Below, piece after piece: positions 1 through 7,243 of a stretch of DNA of 24,636 bases (position 1 is the stretch's first letter; every line of letters begins with the position of its first letter). Origin of the DNA: a bacterium. GTDB lineage: Bacteria > Bacteroidota > Ignavibacteria > Kapaibacteriales > UBA2268. The stretch is taken from NCBI GenBank assembly GCA_030426865.1, contig JAUHXN010000011.1:1-24636 (forward strand), written 5' to 3'. The notes under the pieces are model-generated. The model was not told the DNA's origin. It worked only from the letters and a program-made list of their open reading frames with translations, and did not search any database. The position numbers and the translations under genes are program-made.

Positions 1-737
1 CTATAGTTGAAATATATAGTTCCTTTATGCAAAGAGCTTATGACCATTTGGTACACGATTGTGCTATACAGAAATTACACGTAGTTTTTGCTCTTGATAG
101 AGCTGGATTAGTTGGTGCAGATGGACCGACTCACCACGGTGTTTTAGATATTACTTACCTAAGACCAATACAAGGTATAGTTCTTATGGCACCGAAAGAT
201 GAGCAAGAACTTCGCGATATGCTTTACTCTGCTATTTACAAGTTCAAAGATGGCCCCGTTGCTATAAGATTCCCTCGTGGCGAATCTGTAGGAGTGCCCA
301 TTAAGCCAATGAATGCTATTGAGCTTGGTCAGTCAGAAACTCTCAGAGATGGGGGAGATGTGGCAATATTGGCATTAGGTAATATGGTCTCTGTAGCAAT
401 GGAAGCCGCTGAATTACTTGAAGCAGAAGATGTAAATGCTAAAGTTGTCAATGCAAGATTTGTCAAGCCCCTTGATACAAATATGATAGATGAAATCTGC
501 AAATCAAATATGCATATATTTACTGTAGAAGATGGTCAAAAGCAGGGTGGATTTGGTTCTGCTGTTGCAGAATATATGGCAGAAATGAATTATCACAATA
601 ATCTGACTATTCATGGTATCGATGATATTTTTGTTGAGCATGGAACTCAAAAAGAGCAATTCGAATCTATTGAATTAGATAGCAAAGGGATAGCAAATCT
701 AATCTTAAATAAGATTAACAATAAGATAGAAATTTAG
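1..737 (+). CDS. dxs: 1-deoxy-D-xylulose-5-phosphate synthase, C-terminal part (5' end outside window)
   Basis: DXS condenses pyruvate and glyceraldehyde 3-phosphate, using thiamine diphosphate, in the first step of the MEP isoprenoid pathway in the cytoplasm. The reading frame is open from base 3 and gives 244 residues, about the last 40% of a normal 620-640 residue enzyme, so the gene continues left of the window. The ATG at 27 is internal: in-frame residues before it (IVEIYSSF) match the conserved DXS segment leading into QRAYDH. Visible residues 32-46 carry the signature DRAGLVGADGPTHHG of the pyrimidine-binding domain, followed by APKDEQEL and PVAIRFPRG. The C-terminal transketolase-type domain follows, with VVNARFVKPLD and TVEDGQKQGGFGSAV. 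The stop is TAG at 735. The N-terminal ThDP-diphosphate site cannot be seen. Identification is firm. Confidence 0.96.
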   Translation, partial: IVEIYSSFMQRAYDHLVHDCAIQKLHVVFALDRAGLVGADGPTHHGVLDITYLRPIQGIVLMAPKDEQELRDMLYSAIYKFKDGPVAIRFPRGESVGVPIKPMNAIELGQSETLRDGGDVAILALGNMVSVAMEAAELLEAEDVNAKVVNARFVKPLDTNMIDEICKSNMHIFTVEDGQKQGGFGSAVAEYMAEMNYHNNLTIHGIDDIFVEHGTQKEQFESIELDSKGIANLILNKINNKIEI

Positions 738-757
738 AAAAATATTTTGCAAAATGT

Positions 758-788
758 TTGCATATTAATTTAATATGCCTTAGTTTTG
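758..788 (+). promoter_or_regulatory. Bacteroidetes-type promoter for tRNA-Lys
   Basis: TTG at 758-760 and TAGTTTTG at 781-788 are separated by 20 bases. This exactly fits the known Bacteroidetes primary sigma factor consensus of TTG, a spacer near 20, then TAnnTTTG. Transcription would begin near 795, about 14 bases before the mature tRNA 5' end, which is a sensible leader. It is the best promoter match I found in the window and supports the taxonomic call. Confidence 0.7.
760..778 (+). terminator. 8-bp hairpin after dxs, possible weak terminator
   Basis: GCATATTA (760-767) and TAATATGC (771-778) form a perfect 8-bp stem with a 3-base loop. It begins 22 bases after the dxs stop. The following bases (CTTAGTTTT) are only a poor U-tract. 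The stem also fills the space between the -33 and -7 elements of the tRNA promoter, so the palindrome could be a regulator site or simply reflect AT-rich composition. Its role as a terminator is uncertain. Confidence 0.3.
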
Positions 789-808
789 CATTCTGTTTTT
801 GAGACGGC

Positions 809-881
809 GACTCCTTAGCTCAGCCGGTAGAGCATTTGATTTTTAATCAAAGGGCCACAGGTTCGAATCCTGTAGGAGTCA
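809..881 (+). tRNA. tRNA-Lys, anticodon TTT
   Basis: A complete cloverleaf can be folded by hand. The acceptor stem is GACTCCT (809-815) with AGGAGTC (874-880), and the discriminator base is A881. The D stem is GCTC/GAGC (818-821, 830-833). The anticodon stem is TTTGA/TCAAA (835-839, 847-851), with a 7-base loop holding TTT at 842-844. The T stem is ACAGG/CCTGT (857-861, 869-873) around TTCGAAT. Anticodon UUU reads the AAA and AAG lysine codons. The 3' CCA is not encoded (the genome reads CAA after A881), so it must be added by a nucleotidyltransferase. Confidence 0.97.
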
Positions 882-896
882 CAACAAAAAACAACT

Positions 897-930
897 AAGC
901 CAGTTAAATTTGATTTAACTGGCTTTTTTT
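897..930 (+). terminator. Rho-independent terminator after tRNA-Lys
   Basis: A perfect 13-bp stem pairs AAGCCAGTTAAAT (897-909) with ATTTAACTGGCTT (913-925) around a 3-base loop. It runs straight into a T-tract ending at 930. It begins 16 bases after the tRNA and separates the tRNA transcript from the gene at 1006. Confidence 0.9.
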
Positions 931-1005
931 ATTTAGTATCCGTACATTATTTATTAGCTTTTTCGTATATTTTGCTTTTAGTATCCATTAAAAACCAAAA
1001 TTATT

Positions 1006-4000
1006 ATGAGAAAGCTTTTTATCCTTTTCATTGTATTAGCATTATCTGCAACCCAACTGTTTTCACAAACATGGTTTAACGAAATTTCAGACGAAGCCGG
1101 ACTCACTGAAGTCAAAGGTTTTCGTGTATGGTTGGCCGATGTTAATGGTGATGACTATCCCGATTTACTTTGGGGTGGTGATAAAGGGGCATTATTCAAC
1201 AGTATCTATCTAATGATGAATGTTCCTAATCCAGACCAAAACTCAAGTGTAAAGAGGATTTTCCAAGATTATACTGCCGAATCAGGACTTCAAAAAAGTA
1301 GAATTGATACGAATATCAGTAGAACAGTCGATATAGCTGCCCTAGCTGATTTAGATAATGATGGTGATTTGGATATTGTTACAAGTATATATACGCATAG
1401 AGTTCAAAACTATAAGAGCACTGGTGACAGATCGGAGGTTATGCTAAATGATGGAAACGGGCATTTTACTTTAGTTGATAATCATGGTCTTGATGATTTT
1501 AATTATGCAAGTAGTTTAGAATTGGGATTGACTAATACAACAGGGTTATCATTTCTTGACTATGATTTGGATGGCAATATTGATTTATATGTTGGTACTT
1601 GGTTCGCACACTATGGCGAAGGTGCAGATGTATATATGGGTAATTTCTTGTTCAAAGGTAATGGAGATGGTACATTTCAAGAAGGTATAAGATTAGGTGC
1701 TACTGAACCACTATATGGAACTAATGTTACGGACTGGAACAATGATGGATGGCCTGATATTATCAACTCACCTTATTGCCGTACTCCTGGTCAATTCTTC
1801 AAAAATGTTGAAGGAACTCTAGTAGAAGCATCTTTTGAAGTAGGATATAATACTCAACAATTAGGCGGTGACCATGGTCAAAATCTTTGTCAGTGGGAAG
1901 CAAATACAGCTGATTTTGACAATGACGGTGATATGGATATACTTGAAGTAAAGGTGCACGGTGGTTATAATCCTGGTGAAGGTAGAACTACAGTTAATAT
2001 TAATACAGGTATTGAAAACGGATACAAATACGAATGGGATTTGAAAAGAATTAATAGAGCAGCACCTATGGAATCACACTTAGGTGATCAAGGTGGTACT
2101 TGGTTCGATTTTGACAATGACGGAAGGCAAGATATAGCTTTAGGCCAAAACTCTTACCCTTCAGCTAATATATATGGTCAAGAAAGATTGTATTTACTTC
2201 ACCAAGATGAGTCTGGAACTTTTAACGAGATTCTACCTAGTGTTACTAAACTAGACACTTTGAAAGAAGCTCACTCTATGGAACCAGCCGATTTTGATAT
2301 GGATGGTGATCAAGATTTATTTTTATCCCGTATAGTCCGAGAAACAATAATTGAAAACGGTGAACCAAAGAATATTAACTATAATGCTATAGAGTTAGTC
2401 GAAAATAAAAAAGCTGAGGAAAATAATTTTATACAAATCAAATTAGATAAAAATTCAGCTATTCAAAATGCGAATGGAGCATATATTGGAGCAAAGATTT
2501 TTGTTTACACTGACGAAAATACTCAGAAACAAGAAATTCAATCTGGCTTAGGTCACTTTGCTGGTATGCAACCATTTATCAAGACCTTTGGATTAGGTAA
2601 CCAGACTTCTATCGATTCAGTTGTAGTGATATATCCTAATAAAGCTCAAGATAGATTAGTTCTATATACATTACCTGTAAATACATTGGTAAGAATTGGA
2701 GATGAAGTTACTTATGTAGATATGACAAATAGCGAATCAAATTTATTAACTACTCTTGAATATGGTAAGTTTGATTTTGGTAGAGGAGATGTAAATGAGA
2801 CAACTACAAAAAACTTAGAACTAATAAACCTTTCTCATAAAAGTGATGCCCCTATAACAATTACTAAAGTTGAACTAGAAGGGGATGAGGAATTTACTTT
2901 TGACGATTCCATATTGCCACTAACTGTATGTTGTAAAGATTCTATATTGAATTTACCTATTAGCTTAACCCCTTCTGTTAGAACTGAGTATTCAACTAAT
3001 ATTAGAATCTATAATAGTTCTGATAATGCTCCGATATTATCAACTATAATATATGGTGAAGGATTTGAACCAAAACCCGTGCTTAGTGTTAATTCAAAAT
3101 TAATCAAATTTGATGGGGTTTGGGTAGATAGTACAAGAAAATTTGTTGCTGAATTCACCAATAGTGGAGAGCTAGATTTAGATATATCGTCTATTGAGCT
3201 TGAAGGAAGTGAAGATGTATTTACTGTTAATTCTGTTTCTCCAATCACACTAAAACCAAACGAGAAAACATTAGTGCAAATAGATTTTACACCAACACAA
3301 AAAGATGTTTTCAATGCTAAGATTAATATAGTTTCGAATGCGTATAATAAAGATACCTTATCAGCTATCGACTTGATAGGTATATGTGATGGTCCAAACT
3401 CAATTCTTAAAACTAATGCTGGTTTTGTAATCGTATTTGGTGATGCACCTGTAAATGGTAGTAAAGAGAAAGTATTAAAACTTTCGAATGATGGTGAAGG
3501 AGAACTATTAGTTAACTCTATTGAAATAGATCCAGAAGGTGAGTTTTCTCATACGGCTGAAAATTTCCCATTAAGAATAACCGATGATTATGACCTAACA
3601 CTTAAGTTCTCACCTAAAAGCGAAGAGTTTTCGACGGCACAACTAATAATAAATAGTGATGCTGTAAATGAACCAAGATTTGAAAAAAAGATGACTGGTA
3701 CAGGCGTAATAATCTCTAGTGTCGATATGTGGGAAAATGGTAATAAAACTTATCATTTCAGTATAACTCCTAATCCTGTGAATCAGAGTGGTAAGTTAAT
3801 TATAGAATCTTTAGACCCATCTAACGCTGGGCAATTATCAGCCGAAATGTATGATGCTACTGGTATGAAAGTTATAAATTTATTTAGTCCTCGCCATATA
3901 TCGAACAACACAGAATTTGATTTGGAAGTAAGTAGCTTAGTTTCAGGGATATACTATATTAGAATATATTCTGACAATGAATCGGTAGTTACATTATCAG

Positions 4001-4017
4001 TAATAATTCAGAAATAA
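1006..4017 (+). CDS. Secreted FG-GAP/VCBS repeat protein with ASPIC/UnbV and ASH-like domains and T9SS sorting tail
   Basis: A 1003-residue predicted extracellular protein. Residues 1-20 form a signal peptide (cleavage likely after LFS, before QTW). At least seven calcium-binding FG-GAP/VCBS loops of the form DxNxDGxxD follow, at about 45-53, 115-123, 185-193, 243-251, 303-311, 368-376 and 429-437, suggesting a beta-propeller. Residues 475-550 resemble the ASPIC/UnbV domain (GAYIGAKIFV, QSGLGHFAG, FGLGNQTSIDSVVVIYP). About 585-905 holds three repeated beta-sandwich units of the ASH/choice-of-anchor D type (for example VQIDFTPTQ, LTLKFSPKSEE). Residues from about 918 to the end, starting FSITPNPV and ending GIYYIRIYSD, are a type A T9SS sorting domain. 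The family suggests surface adhesion or polysaccharide binding; the ligand is unknown. The transcript stands alone, behind the tRNA terminator. Confidence 0.9.
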   Translation: MRKLFILFIVLALSATQLFSQTWFNEISDEAGLTEVKGFRVWLADVNGDDYPDLLWGGDKGALFNSIYLMMNVPNPDQNSSVKRIFQDYTAESGLQKSRIDTNISRTVDIAALADLDNDGDLDIVTSIYTHRVQNYKSTGDRSEVMLNDGNGHFTLVDNHGLDDFNYASSLELGLTNTTGLSFLDYDLDGNIDLYVGTWFAHYGEGADVYMGNFLFKGNGDGTFQEGIRLGATEPLYGTNVTDWNNDGWPDIINSPYCRTPGQFFKNVEGTLVEASFEVGYNTQQLGGDHGQNLCQWEANTADFDNDGDMDILEVKVHGGYNPGEGRTTVNINTGIENGYKYEWDLKRINRAAPMESHLGDQGGTWFDFDNDGRQDIALGQNSYPSANIYGQERLYLLHQDESGTFNEILPSVTKLDTLKEAHSMEPADFDMDGDQDLFLSRIVRETIIENGEPKNINYNAIELVENKKAEENNFIQIKLDKNSAIQNANGAYIGAKIFVYTDENTQKQEIQSGLGHFAGMQPFIKTFGLGNQTSIDSVVVIYPNKAQDRLVLYTLPVNTLVRIGDEVTYVDMTNSESNLLTTLEYGKFDFGRGDVNETTTKNLELINLSHKSDAPITITKVELEGDEEFTFDDSILPLTVCCKDSILNLPISLTPSVRTEYSTNIRIYNSSDNAPILSTIIYGEGFEPKPVLSVNSKLIKFDGVWVDSTRKFVAEFTNSGELDLDISSIELEGSEDVFTVNSVSPITLKPNEKTLVQIDFTPTQKDVFNAKINIVSNAYNKDTLSAIDLIGICDGPNSILKTNAGFVIVFGDAPVNGSKEKVLKLSNDGEGELLVNSIEIDPEGEFSHTAENFPLRITDDYDLTLKFSPKSEEFSTAQLIINSDAVNEPRFEKKMTGTGVIISSVDMWENGNKTYHFSITPNPVNQSGKLIIESLDPSNAGQLSAEMYDATGMKVINLFSPRHISNNTEFDLEVSSLVSGIYYIRIYSDNESVVTLSVIIQK

Positions 4018-4065
4018 AAAAAAGCAAAACCTTATTTGCTTTGGAGGGCTAATTGAGGTTTTGCT
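4016..4065 (-). terminator. Terminator-like hairpin oriented on the minus strand
   Basis: AGCAAAACCT (4023-4032) and its complement AGGTTTTGCT (4056-4065) form a 10-bp stem with a 23-base loop. Read on the minus strand the stem is followed by eight T residues (plus-strand A-tract 4016-4023). Read on the plus strand no T-tract follows, so it is a poor terminator for the preceding gene. On the minus strand a second hairpin, AGCAAA/TTTGCT with a 6-base loop, would compete for the same 3' arm. No minus-strand gene lies just upstream of it. The rest of 4066-4273 shows nothing recognisable. Confidence 0.4.
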
Positions 4066-4273
4066 CTGGGCTTAAAATGAATATGCTTATAATACGCTTG
4101 AATTTTTAATAGGTTATACTAAAATGAATCTTTTTTGTGACTTTTATTGCTAAATGGGTAGTCCGAGTAACATTTTGTTCAGAACTAATAACAACGTATG
4201 AATATAATTCTTACTTTTATTAGTAAATATTAATTATATTGAGAAACTTGAAAAATCTCAAAACAGGATTAAC

Positions 4274-4924
4274 TTGCTTTCGATTTTAGATTTAATAGGT
4301 CATTTGTTCAACATACTTTATGTTGTTGCAGCGTCATTCAAAAAAATGATATGGCTAAGGAGTACATTAGTACTCGCGTCTATGATGGAGATTTATTATT
4401 ATTGGAATATTACTGATTCACCATTATGGACTGATATCATTTGGTCAGTAGTTTTTATTGCGACGAATATATGGTGGGTTTCTGTTCTTTATTATGAAAA
4501 GCTAACTTTGAATCTCGGTGAACATGAAAAAAGGATGCTCGAGATTACTTTTAGCAGAATGAACCCAATACATTTCAAAAAATTAGTTCGACTTGGAGCT
4601 ATGAAAGTAGTACCAGAAAACACATCTCTTATAAAAGAAAAAACACATATCAATGAGTTAATGCTTATCACTAAAGGACTTGTAAAGATATCTAGAAATG
4701 AAAAAGTATTAGCTTACCTGAAAGATGGACGATTCGTAGGGGAGATGAGCTTTATGTCAGGTGAAACTACTACTGCTAATTGTGATACTTTAGAAGAAAC
4801 TGAAATGATAGTTTGGGATAAAACAGTTCTAACTGAATTCTTAAAAAAGAATGAAAACATCAAAAAAGAGCTTAATGATGTATTCAGTGAAGATTTGATT
4901 AAAAAGTTAGTAGCAGATAATTAA
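4274..4924 (+). CDS. Membrane protein with Popeye/cyclic-nucleotide-binding-like domain
   Basis: 216 residues. The start is TTG at 4274: no in-frame ATG exists back to the stop at 4205, and an AGGA (4265-4268) lies 5 bases upstream. Residues about 5-75 hold two or three hydrophobic segments (5-20, 25-43, 51-75). Residues 95-216 look like a beta-roll of the cyclic-nucleotide-binding (CNB) fold, with the phosphate-binding cassette region at 154-169 (FVGEMSFMSGETTTAN). The usual cassette has an arginine before the small residues (form GExxxxxxxPRxA); here that position is threonine, so classical cAMP binding is doubtful. Membrane segments followed by one CNB domain match the layout of Popeye-domain proteins, which have bacterial relatives. 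There is no DNA-binding helix-turn-helix, so it is not a CRP-type regulator. It overlaps the convergent MBL gene by 4 bp. Confidence 0.75.
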   Translation: MLSILDLIGHLFNILYVVAASFKKMIWLRSTLVLASMMEIYYYWNITDSPLWTDIIWSVVFIATNIWWVSVLYYEKLTLNLGEHEKRMLEITFSRMNPIHFKKLVRLGAMKVVPENTSLIKEKTHINELMLITKGLVKISRNEKVLAYLKDGRFVGEMSFMSGETTTANCDTLEETEMIVWDKTVLTEFLKKNENIKKELNDVFSEDLIKKLVADN

Positions 4925-5766
4925 TCGAATATATATCTAACACCTGGCTCGGCTAACCCATGAAAGTCACTATAATCATGATTAGCATAATCATCGCCAT
5001 AATGCATAAGTACTATTCTCTTTCTTAGGTCTTCGGGGAATGTTCTCAATGAATCTATATCAGCATGCACAGGATTAGGGAAGAAAGAACAATCATGGAA
5101 TAAATAATCCGCTTTATCTTTATACTCTTCGACTAATTCTTTATCAAACTTAGTATCGCCAGAAAAGAAAACTTTTCCATCTATTAGCAAACCATAAGTT
5201 ATAAATGCATCTTCAGTTTTAACGGCTTGACCTGGTATATGATTAGTATGGAAAAACTCAAGTTCAATGCCTTTGAAATTGATTTGATGTTTAATACGTC
5301 CATTTTTTTCAACTAAAGTCGGAGTTACATAATCGAAATAACTCTCAAATGTCATTTCATTTTCATATTTACCTAACTCATTGTATCTAAGACCACCTTT
5401 CAATGATTCATCCCATAATACAGTTCTGTACTCATCTGGAATAATCATAGTTAATCTTGGTTTGCCTTTAGGTTGTCCAAAATATCTGTTTTTTAGAGTC
5501 AAATACTCCAATCCACCAATATGATCTGAATGACTATGCGTAGGTAATACATTTTCTATATCTAATATATCTAATCCAGTAACTGGCTTAAGTGCGAAAG
5601 GAGCTGTTAGCCCAAAGTCAACCAATATATGTGTATCACCTTTTATGATGATTATATTATTATTTCCTAGTGTTTCAGAGAAAGCCGTCCCTGAACCAAT
5701 GAAAACAATTTCCAATTTACCATCATTCTTAAGGGATAACTTATCTTCTATTTTTATTTTCTTCAT
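4921..5766 (-). CDS. MBL-fold metallo-hydrolase, RNase Z/phosphodiesterase-like
   Basis: 281 residues with the metallo-beta-lactamase fold and no signal peptide, so cytoplasmic. The zinc motif HxHxDH is HSHSDH at 77-82, in the context PTHSHSDHIGGLEYL. Further likely ligands are H173 or H176 in HTNHIPG, D204 in FSGDTKFD, and H255 in VLMHYGDD. The N-terminal VFIGSGTAFS resembles the start of RNase Z/arylsulfatase/cyclic-nucleotide phosphodiesterase-type MBL enzymes. The substrate cannot be read from the sequence. It lacks the beta-CASP insert of the second MBL protein in this window (7244-8626). It converges on the CNB-like membrane gene with a 4-bp overlap and is separated from the next minus-strand gene by 188 bp of AT-rich sequence in which I found no clear promoter. 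Confidence 0.85.
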   Translation of the reverse strand: MKKIKIEDKLSLKNDGKLEIVFIGSGTAFSETLGNNNIIIIKGDTHILVDFGLTAPFALKPVTGLDILDIENVLPTHSHSDHIGGLEYLTLKNRYFGQPKGKPRLTMIIPDEYRTVLWDESLKGGLRYNELGKYENEMTFESYFDYVTPTLVEKNGRIKHQINFKGIELEFFHTNHIPGQAVKTEDAFITYGLLIDGKVFFSGDTKFDKELVEEYKDKADYLFHDCSFFPNPVHADIDSLRTFPEDLRKRIVLMHYGDDYANHDYSDFHGLAEPGVRYIFD

Positions 5767-5954
5767 ATATTACATTTCGCAATTTGTGTGCCATTCGGAC
5801 GCTTTAATATACTTAAAAGCAATAATATTTTAACAATTCTGTTAAAGATTTATTAATATTTTGTAAAAAAACAACATCAATATACACAATTTATGAATTT
5901 ATATTCGCAATACATTACTAAAAAAGGGAATCTTATTAAAATAAGTATTATTAC

Positions 5955-7241
5955 TTAACTAGCTATTTCATTGATAGCTAAGACAAGTCTATCTAAATCA
6001 GATTCACTTGTATATATGTTAGGAGTTACTCTGACTCCATCTATATGTTCGTGTTTAATTGCTACAGTATGAATTTTATACTTACCGAAAAGTTGTTGAT
6101 CTATTTCACTACCTGTTAATCCTTTTATACCAAAATTTGCTAATGCACAAGAAAACTCGGGCTTTATAGATGTATTCATATAAACTTTAGGATTTTCTAA
6201 TACTCTGCTTGTCCAGTAATTTTTCAAATAGTGTAATCTTTCTTGTTTTCGCTCTGTTGTTATCATATTATGAAAGTCGAGTGAATATCCTATTGCCATT
6301 TCTTTAGCAAAGCTACGAGTACCTAATGATTCAAATTTTCTGATATTATCTCCATCTGGTTCATCTGATGAAAGTAATGCCCAAACTTTACGAATTTTAT
6401 CTTTTTTAATGTATAATAAGCCACTACCAAATGGAGCACATAACCACTTATGAAGACTTGTTCCGTAATAGTCAGCTCCTAAGTCAGGTATTTTATAGTC
6501 TAAATGTGCAAATGAATGTGCACCGTCAACTATTACTTCTATACCTCTTTTGTGTGCTTCATCAGCTATTTTTCTTACTGGTATTATCTGACCAGTCCAA
6601 TTTATTATATGTGTTAAATGAACAATTTTAGTTTTATCAGTGAACTGGTCAGTATATAGTTTAACTATTTCGGCTTCATTATCCATAGGTAGAGGTAAAT
6701 TTGCCTTCTTTATTACTATCCCATCTCTTTTTACTCTCTGGTTCCAAGCATTACGCATATTAGGATAGTCAAAGTTAGACATAACTACCTCATCTCCTTT
6801 TTCAAGGTTTAGACCGAATATTATAGTGTTTAGTCCTTCTGTACTATTCCTATTTATCGCTATTTCCTCTGGTGAACACCCTGCTAGCTGAGCCAAACTA
6901 TCGCGCAATGGCTCTCTACCTGCATCAATTATCCTCCACATATAATAAGATGGTGCCTCGTTAGACATTCGATTATATTTTTCTTGTGCATCTTGTGTCA
7001 CTTTAGGTTGGGGACTTACTCCACCATTATTCAGATTTAGAATATTTCTAGAAACAGTGTAAGAATCGCGTACCCAATTCCAAAATATCTCATCACTAGC
7101 CCGTTTCTCCTTATCCATAGAATGATTATCTAAAGATGCTGCTTTTAATCCACTACTAACAGCTGATTCTATCATCATATGTACTGAAGCTGTACCAAGT
7201 ATTGCTGCCATATTCTTAACAAATCCTCGTCTGGAAGTCAT
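5955..7241 (-). CDS. Tat-exported class V PLP-dependent aminotransferase-like protein
   Basis: 428 residues of fold type I, class V (cysteine desulfurase/isopenicillin N epimerase group). PLP-site residues are visible: NSTEG (132-136), IVDGAH (237-242, Asp239 for the pyridine nitrogen), and the Schiff-base lysine K265 in TSLHKW. The N-terminus SRRGFVKN (3-10), followed by a hydrophobic stretch and SAVSSGLKAAS, fits a twin-arginine (Tat) signal. The folded, cofactor-loaded enzyme would then act in the periplasm, as PvdN does in Pseudomonas. The active-site cysteine expected of desulfurases is not obvious, so desulfurase activity is unlikely; amino-acid substrate unknown. It lies 2 bp after the beta-CASP nuclease stop, with a strong ribosome binding site inside that gene's end. 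Downstream, a weak palindrome (5932-5945) with a following T-run could end the operon. Confidence 0.87.
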   Translation of the reverse strand: MTSRRGFVKNMAAILGTASVHMMIESAVSSGLKAASLDNHSMDKEKRASDEIFWNWVRDSYTVSRNILNLNNGGVSPQPKVTQDAQEKYNRMSNEAPSYYMWRIIDAGREPLRDSLAQLAGCSPEEIAINRNSTEGLNTIIFGLNLEKGDEVVMSNFDYPNMRNAWNQRVKRDGIVIKKANLPLPMDNEAEIVKLYTDQFTDKTKIVHLTHIINWTGQIIPVRKIADEAHKRGIEVIVDGAHSFAHLDYKIPDLGADYYGTSLHKWLCAPFGSGLLYIKKDKIRKVWALLSSDEPDGDNIRKFESLGTRSFAKEMAIGYSLDFHNMITTERKQERLHYLKNYWTSRVLENPKVYMNTSIKPEFSCALANFGIKGLTGSEIDQQLFGKYKIHTVAIKHEHIDGVRVTPNIYTSESDLDRLVLAINEIAS

Positions 7242-7243
7242 AA

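Noticed and set aside
3009..3314. 101-codon minus-strand ORF inside the FG-GAP gene
   Set aside because: Serine/threonine-rich antisense shadow of a clearly coding frame with signal peptide and domains on the other strand.
4023..4065. Hairpin as plus-strand terminator of the FG-GAP gene
   Set aside because: No T-tract follows on the plus strand; the T-run is on the minus-strand side.
5932..5945. Palindrome CTTATTAAAATAAG after the PLP enzyme as a firm terminator
   Set aside because: The stem is only six A/T-rich base pairs and the minus-strand T-run begins several bases later; too weak to list as a feature.
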